A stretch of DNA of 64,000 bases from DASZIT01 sp963770635 (GTDB lineage Bacteria; Actinomycetota; Acidimicrobiia; Acidimicrobiales; RAAP-2): contig CAVYQI010000007.1 of assembly GCA_963770635.1 (NCBI GenBank), positions 337,802 to 401,801 on the forward strand, given 5' to 3'. Below the pieces are notes generated by a model, which ran no database searches, was not told the origin of the DNA, and saw only the letters and a list, made by a program, of their open reading frames with translations. Position 1 is the stretch's first letter, and each line of letters opens with the position of its first letter. Shown here in pieces: positions 8,638 to 18,400 of the stretch. The translations under genes were made by a program, and so were the position numbers.

Positions 8638-10236
8638 ATGATCGTCGGCTCCTCCCTCACTATCGAAATCGGTGACCGCAACCTGCTCCGTGACGCCTCG
8701 TTCGTGGTCGGGGCTGGCGAGAAGGTCGGGCTGGTCGGGCGCAACGGCACCGGGAAATCCACCCTCATCTCGGTCATCGTCAACGAGCCGGGCCAGACCG
8801 TCCGCTCCACCGGTAACGCCCGCATCCGGGGCACCTACAGCTTTCTGCCTCAGGCCCCGGTGGCCGGTGGGCTGGGCCTCGAGCCCAACGGCTTCTCCCA
8901 CGTGCTGTCCGGCCGGGGGCTCGACGTCCTCGACGACGCCCTCAACAAGGCCCGGGACCAGATGGCCAAGGACCCGAGCACCGAGAACATCGAGCTGTTC
9001 TCCGACCTCGAGGAGCAGTTCAGGGAGAACGGCGGCTACGAAGCCGAGGCCATCATGGCCAGGCTGGCCGACGGTCTGGGTCTCCGGGAGGATCTCCTGC
9101 TCGAGGACATCGACACCCTGTCGGGCGGACAGCGACGGCGGGTGGACCTCATCCGCATTCTGTTCCAGGGCCCCGACACCATGATCCTCGACGAACCGAC
9201 CAACCATCTCGACCTCCCGGCCAAGCGCTGGTTGATGGAGGAGCTCGAGACATTCCCGGGCGCCATCCTGGTGGTGTCGCATGACCTGAAGCTGCTCGAC
9301 CGGTCGATCAACAAGGTGCTCCACCTTTCGGGCGGCCGGCTGCATGAGTTCAAGGGGACCTACTCCTCCTACAAGGTCCAGCTCGAAGCCGACCAGAGCC
9401 AACGGGAGCGTTCAGCCCGGCTCGAAGGCAGGGAGATCAAGCGCCTCTCGACGGTGGCCGACTCCATGCGGGGCAGCACCAACCGCCGGGCCCGCATCGC
9501 CAAGTCGATCGACAAGCGGGTGGAACGGCTGGAGTCGTCCCGGACCGAGGTCCACGCCCGGGACAAGAAATCGGTATTCCGCCTGCCCACCCCGAAGCGA
9601 TCGGCCGAGGTGCCGATGCGGGCCAGCCACCTGGTGGTCAGATACGGCTCCTCCATCGTGCTCAAGGACGTCAACTTCCATACCCGGCGGGGCGACCGGG
9701 TCGTCATCATCGGCCGCAACGGCGCCGGAAAGTCGAGCCTGCTGCGCTGCATGGCCGGCGTCCAGAAGCCGACCGAGGGCGAGGTGGAGATCGGGGTGAA
9801 CGTGTCGCTGGGCTACTTCGCCCAGGAGCACGAACAGGTCGACCTTGACGTCTCCGTCCTCGACAACATCGACGACGCCATTCTCAAATCGGAGACAGAG
9901 CGCCGCTCGCTGCTCGGGACCTTTGGAATCCCCGGGAAGGCGGCATACCAGATGCCGGGCACCCTCTCCGGTGGCGAGCGAGCGAAACTGGGGTTGGCCA
10001 TGTTGGCGGCGGGACAGGCCAACGTCCTGCTCCTAGACGAGCCCACCAACAATCTCGACCCGTCATCCATCGAAGCGGTCGGCACCATGCTCAGTAAATG
10101 GGCCGGAACCATCGTGGTGGTGAGCCACGACCGCGCCTTCGTCAATGCGCTGGAGCCAACCCACTGCCTGAAGCTGCCCAGCGAGGTCTTCACCCATTGG
10201 GATGACAAATACCTTGATCAGGTGGAGATGAAATGA
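8638..10236 (+). CDS. ABC-F family ATPase
   Basis: Two ABC domains lie in one chain without membrane segments, so this is an ABC-F translation-type factor, not a transporter. Domain 1 has Walker A GRNGTGKS (residues 34-41), signature LSGGQRRRVDL and Walker B MILDEPTNHLDL. Domain 2 has GRNGAGKSS, LSGGERAKLGLAML and LLLDEPTNNLDPSS. The Arg/Lys-rich linker between them (ERSARLEGREIKRLS, TNRRARIAKSIDKRVERLE) is the region that reaches the ribosomal peptidyl-transferase area in this family. At 532 residues it fits housekeeping ABC-F proteins; antibiotic-resistance function cannot be judged from sequence. I chose ATG 8638 because the domain begins immediately after it. Confidence 0.93.
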   Translation: MIVGSSLTIEIGDRNLLRDASFVVGAGEKVGLVGRNGTGKSTLISVIVNEPGQTVRSTGNARIRGTYSFLPQAPVAGGLGLEPNGFSHVLSGRGLDVLDDALNKARDQMAKDPSTENIELFSDLEEQFRENGGYEAEAIMARLADGLGLREDLLLEDIDTLSGGQRRRVDLIRILFQGPDTMILDEPTNHLDLPAKRWLMEELETFPGAILVVSHDLKLLDRSINKVLHLSGGRLHEFKGTYSSYKVQLEADQSQRERSARLEGREIKRLSTVADSMRGSTNRRARIAKSIDKRVERLESSRTEVHARDKKSVFRLPTPKRSAEVPMRASHLVVRYGSSIVLKDVNFHTRRGDRVVIIGRNGAGKSSLLRCMAGVQKPTEGEVEIGVNVSLGYFAQEHEQVDLDVSVLDNIDDAILKSETERRSLLGTFGIPGKAAYQMPGTLSGGERAKLGLAMLAAGQANVLLLDEPTNNLDPSSIEAVGTMLSKWAGTIVVVSHDRAFVNALEPTHCLKLPSEVFTHWDDKYLDQVEMK

Positions 10237-10243
10237 TCGGCCG

Positions 10244-11023
10244 GTGAGGCAACCGCGCTTCGGCCAACCCGATGCAACTCCCGACCCCATGGGTGTCCCG
10301 GGAACCGAGCGGCTTCTGACCCTGACCGACGGGGTGGTGGCCATCGCCCTCACCCTGCTGGTTCTGCAGTTCAAGGTCCCGTCGCTCCCCGCCGGGGCGG
10401 ATCCCAACTCACCGCATGCCCTCTACGTGGCGTTGCACCTCAGCGGATCGCTGGTCAGCTACGTGGTGGCCTTCTACGTCATCGGCCAGTTCTGGCTGGC
10501 CCACCATCGGGTGTTCCGCTATATATCCGGTCACAGCGAGGGCCTGGCGTGGTGGAACTTCGGCTTCCTCTTCACCATCACCCTGTTCCCCTTCACCAGC
10601 GCGCTTCTGGGCAGCTACTCCAGCAACGCCCTGGCGGTCATCGCCTTCTCGGTGAACCTGCTGCTGGCCAGTATCTCCACCACGCTGGTGCTCGGGGTAG
10701 CGAAGCACATGCACATGCTGGTGCCCCAGGCCACGCCGGATGTACTCCGTAGCATCCGGCTCCGGGGCCTCATCTTCGTGGTGGTCATCGCCGCGTCAAT
10801 CGTGGTGGCCTTCTTCTCACCCCAGGACGCGCAATATGTGTGGATCCTCATGATCGTTGCCACTCCCGTGGCACGCCTATGGACGAACCGGACCACGCCG
10901 CTCGACGGACCTGCGGCAGAAGAGGTCAGCGGAGCGGTAGCCGGGGGTACCGGCGAGGTCGGCGTTGGCACGAACGAGGTCGGCGGCGCGGCTAGGTCAC
11001 GCCGGATCGGGCCCGAGCGATGA
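10244..11023 (+). CDS. TMEM175/DUF1211-type membrane channel protein
   Basis: The N-terminal RLLTLTDGVVAIALTLLVLQF is the conserved first-helix motif of the TMEM175 (DUF1211) family, whose characterised members are potassium-selective channels. About six hydrophobic segments follow, including VAFYVIGQFWLAHHRVFRYI and WWNFGFLFTITLFPFTSALL, consistent with one six-helix unit (bacterial members assemble from several). A soluble Gly/Ala-rich tail of about 45 residues ends in GAARSRRIGPER. The GTG start is 7 nt after the ABC-F stop; an ATG at 10289 is an alternative that still precedes the first helix. Channel activity is inferred from the family. Confidence 0.85.
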   Translation: MRQPRFGQPDATPDPMGVPGTERLLTLTDGVVAIALTLLVLQFKVPSLPAGADPNSPHALYVALHLSGSLVSYVVAFYVIGQFWLAHHRVFRYISGHSEGLAWWNFGFLFTITLFPFTSALLGSYSSNALAVIAFSVNLLLASISTTLVLGVAKHMHMLVPQATPDVLRSIRLRGLIFVVVIAASIVVAFFSPQDAQYVWILMIVATPVARLWTNRTTPLDGPAAEEVSGAVAGGTGEVGVGTNEVGGAARSRRIGPER

Positions 11024-11645
11024 AGTAGGCCCGTTGTGACGGATACTCATGAGCTAGCGGGTCTCGATAGCGAACCTCATCCAACTCGAACGATCCGAGC
11101 CTGAGTGCCTTATGAAGTTCCTCGTCGGTGTACAGCACGCCGCCGAGAGCCTCGATCTTGTGATCCAGAAACTCGTCGATAACCACCTCGCCATCCCCCA
11201 GGTGGGTGGCGAGGACCAGAGTCCCATCGGGGACCAGAATGCGATGAATCTCGCTGATTGCACCTTGAAGCCCAGTCCGGGGAAGATGCTGGATCGAATA
11301 GAACCCCACGACCACAACGAATGAATTCGAGCGAATTGGAAGTGCGCTCATGTCCCCACAGACGAACCGGCCATCGGGGGTTCGCTGGGCGGCGAGGTGA
11401 ACCATCTCCGATGCCAGATCCAAACCGACGGTATGGTCCCCCTGATCGGCGAAGTACTGCGCCACTTGGCCCGGCCCGCAGCCAAGGTCGAGAATGAGGC
11501 CATCCGGAGGCAAGCGCTCGCGAACGCTGTCAAGAATCGAGCGGTCGAGAGGGAGATTTGCAAGGTCGTCTGCGAACGCCGTCACATAGTCCTCGGCAAC
11601 GGCGTTGTAAACCGCTCGAACGACTTCGGTGTCGAATGGGTCCAT
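10992..11645 (-). CDS. SAM-dependent methyltransferase, class I
   Basis: This is a Rossmann-fold methyltransferase: motif I is LILDLGCGPGQVAQYFADQG, followed by VGLDLASEMVHLAAQRTPDG, the acidic residue in FVCGDMSALPI and motif IV region VVVVGFYSIQHLPR. The substrate cannot be told; ubiquinone-type and small-molecule enzymes share this core. I chose ATG 11645 (MDPFDTEVVRAVYNAVAEDY) because that is the normal family start; the frame is open to 11723. It overlaps the end of the TMEM175-like gene on the opposite strand by about 30 bases. Confidence 0.86.
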   Translation of the reverse strand: MDPFDTEVVRAVYNAVAEDYVTAFADDLANLPLDRSILDSVRERLPPDGLILDLGCGPGQVAQYFADQGDHTVGLDLASEMVHLAAQRTPDGRFVCGDMSALPIRSNSFVVVVGFYSIQHLPRTGLQGAISEIHRILVPDGTLVLATHLGDGEVVIDEFLDHKIEALGGVLYTDEELHKALRLGSFELDEVRYRDPLAHEYPSQRAYFIARARSGVT

Positions 11646-11742
11646 GAGTTCCAGTCTGATGCTCGCTCCCGTTCGGCCGGGACCACTCCGACATCGCTCC
11701 TTCAGGAAGGTGCACAGGTCCACTGAGCTCGGACCTGGACGC

Positions 11743-11868
11743 TTACGCCTGACGCGAAGCTGCCGAACTACTCCGAACCCGTTCGTCCAGGCGCACCTCC
11801 ACGGTGTCGCCTTCGACCTTGCCGATGGCTTTCCGGATGTCTGCCTTGATCGGCAGCTTCTCGTTCAC
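11743..11868 (-). pseudogene. DUF1905-type gene remnant
   Basis: A short frame reads VNEKLPIKADIRKAIGKVEG then DTVEVRLDERV and stops at 11743-11745. This matches only the C-terminal strand-helix of DUF1905 proteins (the part ending in a conserved glycine-aspartate and a beta strand). In-frame stop TAG at about 11,886 cuts it off immediately upstream, and the N-terminal two thirds of the domain are missing. I read this as a relic of a deleted gene. Confidence is moderate because only about 30 residues are comparable. Confidence 0.45.
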
Positions 11869-11886
11869 GGCACGGGCCGCTATGGC

Positions 11887-12930
11887 CTAGTTCCCCGGGT
11901 AACCCGGAGGGGGTGGGAGGCCTTCGGTGACCTCACCTCGCCCGTTGTGGCGTTCCGATCCTTCGGCATCGCCGGCGTCCTTGAGGGCGTCGACCAGCAC
12001 CTGGGCCGCTCCCACCAGGCCGGCGGCCTCGTAGGGGACGACGATCTTGGCGTTGGTCGATGACGCCACCCCTTGGAGCGCGCGCAGCTGCATCACCGCG
12101 AGTGTGTTCGGCTTGATGGTCGCGCCGTCGATGGCGGTGAGGGCGGCAGCATCACCTTCGCCCCGCAGCTGGCTGGCTCGCTTCTCACCGTCGGCCCGCA
12201 GCTCGAGCACCTGCTTCTGGCCTTCGGCCGACAGAATGGCCGCCTGCTTCTGGCCCTCGGCTTCGAGCACCGCCGCCTGCTTCCGACCCTGCGCGCTGTT
12301 GACGGCGGCCTGCTGCTCACCCTCCGACTTCAGGATGGCGGCCCGCTTATGCTGCTCGGCTTCCTTCTGTTCCGACATCGCCTGAAGCACATTGACCGGA
12401 GGGGTGATGTCGAGAATCTCGATGCGGTTCAGCCGCACCCCCCACTTGAGGGTGGCCTCGGCCATGTGCTCTTGCATCTTGGTGTTGATGTTCTCGCGCT
12501 GGGAGAGCGACTCGTCGAGCGTGAGCTCTCCGAAGACGGCCCGGAGTGCGGTCCGGGACATCTGGTCGATGGCCAGATTGAAGTCGTTGACTTCGAACAG
12601 CGCCAGCTTGACGTCGGTCACCTGGCAGAAGATGGTCGCACTGACCTGCAGTGAAACGTTGTCCCGGGTGATGACCGACTGCTGGTCACCGGTGTGGGGG
12701 AATTCCCGGATGTCGACCTTCTCCATCCGGTCGGAGAATGGCCTCATCAGGTGCAAACCCGGCTGGCGGATGGCCCGGAATTCTCCGAACCGCTTGACCA
12801 CCCCCACGCTTCCCTGCTGCACCACCTTCAGGGACGATTTCAGGAACCCGATGACGATTCCAATTACTACGATGCCACCGACAACTCCGATGGCGACGGC
12901 TGCGTCTGCTCCAGTCGAACCGATGAGCAT
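11887..12930 (-). CDS. SPFH/band 7 (stomatin/QmcA-like) membrane protein
   Basis: An N-terminal membrane segment (AAVAIGVVGGIVVIGIVIGF) is followed by the SPFH domain: QQGSVGVVKRFGEFRAIRQP, GLHLMRPFSDRMEKVDIRE, VITRDNVSLQVSATIFCQV and AIDQMSRTALRAVFGELTLD. After it comes a coiled coil built from tandem 11-residue units such as EGQKQAAILSA and EGQKQAAVLEA. Such proteins form large cages or scaffolds at the membrane and often control FtsH-like proteases. The ending is Pro/Gly-rich (GLPPPPGYPGN). An NfeD-type partner lies directly upstream on the same strand, the classic pair. Confidence 0.92.
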   Translation of the reverse strand: MLIGSTGADAAVAIGVVGGIVVIGIVIGFLKSSLKVVQQGSVGVVKRFGEFRAIRQPGLHLMRPFSDRMEKVDIREFPHTGDQQSVITRDNVSLQVSATIFCQVTDVKLALFEVNDFNLAIDQMSRTALRAVFGELTLDESLSQRENINTKMQEHMAEATLKWGVRLNRIEILDITPPVNVLQAMSEQKEAEQHKRAAILKSEGEQQAAVNSAQGRKQAAVLEAEGQKQAAILSAEGQKQVLELRADGEKRASQLRGEGDAAALTAIDGATIKPNTLAVMQLRALQGVASSTNAKIVVPYEAAGLVGAAQVLVDALKDAGDAEGSERHNGRGEVTEGLPPPPGYPGN

Positions 12931-12992
12931 GTTGCCTACCTCTCTTGTTACTACTGTTGCACCTCAGCGGACGTCGTGGGGATCACCGGCTC

Positions 12993-13232
12993 TCATTCGT
13001 CGGTCGGGTACACCACCAGCACCCCTCGATCGACATCCGCGACCACCACGGTGGCACCCACGTCGATGGTGGTTCCGGGGAAGAGCGATACCGCGTACCA
13101 CTCCTCACCACGTGTTTTGACCGCACCGGGGTGATGTCGCACGCTGACGGGTTTCGTCACCACCGCCGTCTCGCCGATCATTCCCGAGACACCGTTCAAC
13201 ATCGACAGCTCCATTTCCGACTCTGAACCCAA
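12993..13232 (-). CDS. NfeD C-terminal-domain protein
   Basis: This 79-residue protein corresponds to the soluble OB-fold domain of NfeD: GMIGETAVVTKPVSVRHHPG, then VKTRGEEWYAVSLFPG and IDVGATVVVADVDRGVLVVY. The usual transmembrane and protease parts of long NfeD proteins are absent. NfeD domains bind SPFH proteins, and the gene sits 62 nt upstream of the SPFH gene on the same strand, so a two-gene operon is likely. The frame opens with a TTG (13232); ATG at 13214 is an alternative. The first 15 residues are not conserved. Confidence 0.8.
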   Translation of the reverse strand: MGSESEMELSMLNGVSGMIGETAVVTKPVSVRHHPGAVKTRGEEWYAVSLFPGTTIDVGATVVVADVDRGVLVVYPTDE

Positions 13233-13372
13233 CTGCCGTCAGGCGCCGGAACAACCTCCTGTCCCGACGGGCCGTTTCGCCTGGCGCAAACAAGCATCTG
13301 TCCCCTGCTGGAACTATACGGGTTCCGCCTGGGGGTCATCCCACCTGGTCGAGTCCCGGGCCCCTCGAGAGC

Positions 13373-14044
13373 TCATTCCTCGCCGTCGAGGACCCGGTTG
13401 AAGAACGCCGCCGCCCGGTTCTGGGTGTCCCGGGCCTGCCGTTCGATGAACCGCTCGACCACCGGTCCGGCCCCAAAGATCTTGACCTTGGCCTCGAGCG
13501 AAAAGAGCTGCTCACAGGTGTCTCGATCGGAGTCCTCCAGGCTGTCCTCCGAGGTCGAGGGTGGCTCGGCGGTGTTTCCGTCCGCGGCGGGCTCTTCCTC
13601 GCTTGCTTCGCCCCCTCCGGAGGAATCGTCGGTCTGGCCGACGATTCGCACGGTCGGCGTGGCCGGGGGGCCGTCCTCCGCAGCTTCCGGGGCCCCTTCG
13701 GTCTCCTTGATCGCAATGGAGCCGCGGATATCGGTCTTGTCCCCCAGGGTGACCGGCGTCAGGGTGAACGACCAGATGCCGGTCTCCGGGTCGAAGGTGC
13801 CGTGCTCGGTGGTGACCACCTCGGACCCGAACAGCCTCTTGACCGGGCCGGGGGCATCGGGCCTCTGGCCGTAGCGCATGGTCCGTTCGAGCCCGCTGGC
13901 GATGTCGCCCGTCTGTTCCTCGATCTCGACCGACGTCGACCCAAGCGCTTCGAGATGAAGGCGTCGGGTTACCTCGGGGTCGAAGAACACCTCCCAGAAC
14001 CGAGCTGGGGTTCCGTGGACCTCGTAGCGCAGCTCCAGCTTCAT
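13373..14044 (-). CDS. DUF2505-like SRPBCC protein
   Basis: The beginning MKLELRYEVHGTPARFWEVF and FFDPEVTRRLHLEALGSTS match the DUF2505 family, an SRPBCC/START-like fold that makes a cavity for hydrophobic ligands. The middle GTFDPETGIWSFTLTPVTLG and DIRGSIAI continues the fold. An acidic disordered insertion of about 55 residues (for example ASEEEPAADGNTAEPPS) then interrupts the domain before the C-terminal helix LEAKVKIFGAGPVVERFIER. The insertion is unusual for the family. ATG 14044 has CATGCT, a weak -10-like box, 6 nt upstream. Function is unknown. Confidence 0.78.
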   Translation of the reverse strand: MKLELRYEVHGTPARFWEVFFDPEVTRRLHLEALGSTSVEIEEQTGDIASGLERTMRYGQRPDAPGPVKRLFGSEVVTTEHGTFDPETGIWSFTLTPVTLGDKTDIRGSIAIKETEGAPEAAEDGPPATPTVRIVGQTDDSSGGGEASEEEPAADGNTAEPPSTSEDSLEDSDRDTCEQLFSLEAKVKIFGAGPVVERFIERQARDTQNRAAAFFNRVLDGEE

Positions 14045-14113
14045 GAAGAAAGCATGGCATGGGAAGCCCGACGGTGCCGCGCGGAGACCAGGCAGACGAG
14101 CCTGGTGAGGGGT

Positions 14114-14119
14114 TACTCT
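14114..14119 (+). promoter_or_regulatory. -10 box of the SCO6745-family gene (leaderless)
   Basis: TACTCT lies 5 nt before the ATG at 14125, which decides this start over the longer frame beginning at 14059. Confidence 0.5.
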
Positions 14120-14124
14120 CGGCC

Positions 14125-15042
14125 ATGGCCTCCGCTCGATCGATCCCCCGCTCGCCCGGTACCGTGTCGCCGGTGACCGCCCGGAAGACCTGGCGCACGG
14201 TCGAACCGCTGCACGGGATGATCTACTTCGCCCCTGAAGCTGCCCGGTCGTATTCGGACCTGGGCATCCCGTCAAGCTCGGGGTACTTCGCATCCCGGTC
14301 GGCGCCCATGGGCGCCGTCGGTGCCGAGGTGGTGATCGCCACCTTCTTCAACTTCCATCCCCGGGCGGTCCGGGCGGCAATTCCCTCGGCATGGAGCATC
14401 TCGCCTCCGGAGGCCATCCTCGAGGCACGGGTCCGCTCCGCCGACACTGCGCTCCGCCGCATGCTCGGGGATGCCGTCGATTCACCGGAGATGGCCCTGG
14501 CCGCCGACCTCATCCGCCCGGTGGCCGAACGGGCCGCCGAGCAGGTGGGCGGGCGGCCACTCTTCGCCGGCCACGCCCGGCTGCCGTGGCCCGACGCCCC
14601 TCACCTGGTGGTGTGGCACGCACAGACCTGTCTCCGGGAATTCCGGGGAGACGGGCACATTGCCGCCCTGCTGTTGGCGGAGATCTCGCCGGTGGAAGCC
14701 CTGGTCGTCCATGTGGCATCCGGCGAGGTGCCGATCGGTTTTCTCAAGAGCTCCCGCGGTTGGACGGATGAGGAGTGGGACGCCGGGGTGGACCGGGTGC
14801 GGTCACGGGGTTGGCTCAACCCCCAGGCAGACGGAGACGCCACGCTGTCGCTGAGCGAGGCCGGCACGACCGTCCGCCAGCGGGTGGAGGACGAGACCGA
14901 CGTGCTGGCCGTCAGCCCCTATGAGTCGATCGGAGAGGACGGGTGTGCCGAGCTTCGGACCCTGGTTCGTCCCTTCAGCCGCGCGGTGGTGGCGGCCGCC
15001 GGGCTGGGTATTGCCGCCGCCCCATCGCCTCCCGCTTCCTGA
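14125..15042 (+). CDS. SCO6745 family protein
   Basis: The sequence fits the actinobacterial SCO6745 family: ARKTWRTVEPLHGMIYFAPE, then SSGYFASRSAPMGAVGAEVV, ATFFNFHPRAVRAAIPSAW and ISPPEAILEARVRSADTALR. The C-terminal half carries a winged-helix-like stretch (SSRGWTDEEWDAGVDRVRSR then LNPQADGDATLSLSEAG) that resembles MarR-type DNA- or ligand-binding domains. No enzymatic activity is established to my knowledge. The protein has 305 residues from ATG 14125 and is divergent from the DUF2505 gene. Confidence 0.8.
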   Translation: MASARSIPRSPGTVSPVTARKTWRTVEPLHGMIYFAPEAARSYSDLGIPSSSGYFASRSAPMGAVGAEVVIATFFNFHPRAVRAAIPSAWSISPPEAILEARVRSADTALRRMLGDAVDSPEMALAADLIRPVAERAAEQVGGRPLFAGHARLPWPDAPHLVVWHAQTCLREFRGDGHIAALLLAEISPVEALVVHVASGEVPIGFLKSSRGWTDEEWDAGVDRVRSRGWLNPQADGDATLSLSEAGTTVRQRVEDETDVLAVSPYESIGEDGCAELRTLVRPFSRAVVAAAGLGIAAAPSPPAS

Positions 15043-15366
15043 TCATCCGGCTTGGCCTGCCGCTACTTTCATCTCATCATCGACGACGCCGAGATCGCCG
15101 ACGAAACCCTGATCCACTCGTCCACGGCCGAACCGGATCGCTGCTCAGCAGAGCGCCAGGGTCATCGGCTTCCCCGTGCGTCGGCGGGTCGCCACCTCAA
15201 TAGGCCTCCTACCCGTTCACACATCGTTCAGGCCAGCGGTCATACCTTCTCCCCCTTCCGACCCCTCGTCGCCGAGCCGCCTGGGTTCAGTATCTGAACT
15301 GCAACGACCAAAGCTCTGGAAGGAATCTCACCCCTCACTGGCAGAGCTGCCAGGCGTACGGCGTGA
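15043..15366. other. Intergenic region without a convincing gene
   Basis: About 320 bases between convergent genes hold no reading frame with recognisable protein features. A hairpin with arms CTGGCAG and CTGCCAG lies near 15,340-15,355. Confidence 0.4.
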
Positions 15367-15455
15367 CCCGACGGCGGGATTCGCACCCGCCGCCGGTTTG
15401 GCCCGAAATGAACGCTCGAATGCCAGCCATCCGAGAATGTATTTGTGCCGTCGGG
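15367..15455 (-). other. tRNA-like structured element after the surface gene
   Basis: Read on the minus strand, this 89-nt element starts with CCCGACG directly after the TAG stop of the surface-protein gene and ends with CGTCGGG, a perfect 7-bp terminal stem. Just inside the 3' strand sits GCGGG-TGCGAAT-CCCGC, which has the exact size and place of a tRNA T-arm but with G in place of the second loop T. D- and anticodon arms are not convincing. It may be a decayed tRNA, an attachment-site relic or a terminator (an 11-bp stem with one G-T pair also forms around the same loop). Confidence 0.3.
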
Positions 15456-18400
15456 CTAGCCCGTCGGGACCGCCCCCACGATGTTGTTCACGTGGATCCC
15501 GAGGCCGGGGATAGAGCCCTGGAAGGCGGCGTCACCGTAGGCGAACAGCCCGCCGTCCGACCCGATGAGCCAGTAGCCGCCCCCGTCATTGGTGGGCACG
15601 ATACCGATGACCGGGAAGGCGGGGGTGACCCCGCTCGACGGCAGCGAGCCGAAGCTGACCGCGTTCCCGAACGGGAAGACCGCCCCGTTGGCGGTCACCA
15701 CCCAGTAGCCGTTCCCCGACGGAGTGGGCGTGATGGCGGTGGCGTTGTTGACTCCCGACGGCCCCCCGAAGTTGGTGGCGTCGCCGAAGTTGTAGACCTG
15801 GCCGGTCGAGGCGAGCACCCAGTAGCCACCGTCGTCGGGGGTGGCGGCGATGCCCACGATGTTGTTCACGTGGACCCCGATGCCCGGCAGCGAGTTCCGG
15901 AACCCGGCACTGCCGATGGCGAACACCCCGCCGTCGGACCCGATCAGCCAGTAGCCCTTGCCATCCAGGGTCGGCTCGATGCCGACGATGTTGTTGACGC
16001 TGACCCCGAGGCCGGGCAAGGAGTTGACGAACCCGGCATTGCCGAAGGCGAACACCCCGCCGTCCCTCCCGACCAGGAAGTAGCCCTGGTCATTGAAGGT
16101 GGGCACCATCCCCACGATGTTGTTGACGTGGATCCCGAGACCGGGGAGGGAGCCGAAGAACCCGCTCGCCTGTCCCAAGGGGAACACGAAGACCCCCCCG
16201 TCGCTCCCGACCATGTCGTAGCCGCTGGGCTTTGCAGGCGGTGGCGGTGGCGGTGGTGATGGAGACGAAACCGTCAGGGTCGCGGTGCCCGAAGAGGCGG
16301 CGAAATTCGAGTCACCGGTGTAGGCACCGGTGACCGTATCGGTCCCCACCGGTGCGTTGGTCGCCGTGCAGCTGCCGGCACCCCCCGACAGCACCACACT
16401 GCACAGGGTGGTGCCAACGGTGGTGAAGGCGACCGTGCCGGTGGGTGTCCCCGTGCCCGAGCTCGGGGAAACCACAGCTGAGTAGGTGACGGTGCTCCCC
16501 TGCGTGGCAGAGGCGGGGACCGACACAACGGTCTGCGTGGCGCTGGGGATGGTCACCACCCCGAAGACAGTGGCAGTCAGCTCAGCCAACGTCGGGCTCG
16601 TGGTGGAGTTCAAGGTCACCGTCACCGAGGGAGGCGGTCCAGAGCTGTAGGTCGGTCCCGGGTCACCGACTACCGGCGCCCAGGAGGTTCCGTTCCACCA
16701 TTCCAGGCTGTCACCCCCCGAAAGGTTGGTATCGGTGATCACGACGCTCGTGAAGGTGTTGCCCGAGGACAGGCTCACGTCGAAGTACTCATTCGTGCCT
16801 TTGGAGAGGGCCCCCGCCGGGTCCGAGGAGTAGGTGCCAACATTCACCGTGCCCTCACCGCCGGAGGCGTCGGCGGTCACCCCGTCGTTGGCGACGTTGC
16901 CGGTCGAGCCGCCCGGGGTGGACGAGGTGCCGGATTGGCAACTCGTGGTGCCGCTCGGGCAGCCCGAAGAGGGCGGCGGTGGAGGGGAGCCCGAGCCCGG
17001 TGACGAGGAGACCCCTGCCCCAAAGACGGTCCCCGTGAGCTGACTGATCGTCGGGGACGAGGTGCTGCTGAGATTGGCAACGACGCACGGCGGCGTGGCC
17101 GAGTAGTTCTGGGGCGCGACCTGGACCCACCCAGACCCGTTCCACCAGTTCAAGATGTCGCCGCCGTTGAGGCTGCAATCGGTTACGGTCACTGCCGTGA
17201 AGGTGCTGCTCGGGGAGAGATCGACGTCGAAGTAGTCATTCGTGGTGCCCGTGAAGCCCGTCGTCTCGGGATTGGTCGCACCATAGGCCCCGACGTTGAC
17301 CGTCCCGTCGCCAGTGGCAGCGACGGTGACGCCAGCACTGGTCGTGGTCGGGTTCGTCCCGCTGGATGATAATTCCACGCTCGAGAGGATCGGGCTGAAG
17401 TCGACATTGGCCGAAGCGACGGTACACCCGTTGCCAGGTGCGCTGGCCGGGCCTGACGAGCAGCCCCAGTAGCTAGCGGTGGCATCGGCGGTGATGCCGG
17501 TCGTGTCGGCGGTACCGCCGCTTCCCTCCGAAGCGCTGGTACCCGAGAGGTTGTCGACGCCGAAGGCGGAGGCACTGTCGAAGTTGTTGTGCTCCAGGTC
17601 CGCCGTCACGGTGCCACCCGTCGTCCCCACCACCGTGGAGTCCGCCGTCCAGTCCGTGAAGGTGTTGCCGGCGGCCGTGACCGACAGGTCGCCACTCGAC
17701 ACCGCGCCATAGTTACCGGTCTGCAGGTCACCGACCTGCAACCCGGTGTCGGTCACATCGGGTGTCACCGTGGTGTTCCCGAAGTTGGGGCCGGAGAGGA
17801 GATTGCCCTCAACGTCGGCCGCGACCGACGAGGTGTTCGATCCCTGATAGGAGGCCACCACGATCCCTTCCGTGCCATCGGCGTTGTTGGCCGTCCCGAC
17901 GGGACCTGATGTATAGGTGGAGTCGAAGTTGACCGTGTTGTTCACGACGCTATCGCCGGTCATGACGCTGTCGGGGTTCAGCGACCCGGTGCTCTCCACC
18001 TCGATGGCCTCCTGTACGTCGGTGAGAGCGTCGCCGGTGACGGCCACGTTCGAAGAGTCAAAAACCGAGACCCCACTGGTGTCGTTCTCCTGGGGCCCCG
18101 CCGGGTAATCGAGGTCCTCGATCGTGTTCCCGCTGACGGTCCCAGACGCCCCCTCCCACATGCCTATCCCGTTCTGGGCTGAGGAGAAGGGGCCCGTCGT
18201 GCCGGGCCCGGTCGGGCCCACTCCCTGCACGGTGTTGCCGCTGATGGTGCAGTCTGCGTTGCAGACGATCCCGTTCTTGTAGAACTCCTGGACATTCGAG
18301 TTCTCGATGGTGACAGTCGAGCCGGAGTTGACGAACATGGCCGAACTCTGGGAGTCGGCGTGCTCTGACGGGCTCGGGTTGCCCGTGTAGGAGAGGCCGT

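Noticed and set aside
12200..12300. Short DNA repeats resembling a CRISPR-like array
   Set aside because: They encode the 11-residue coiled-coil repeat of the SPFH protein and have no spacers.
15363..16259. Repeat-containing plus-strand frame opposite the surface protein
   Set aside because: The repeats merely mirror the GYWL repeats on the minus strand; no start signal or export signal is present.
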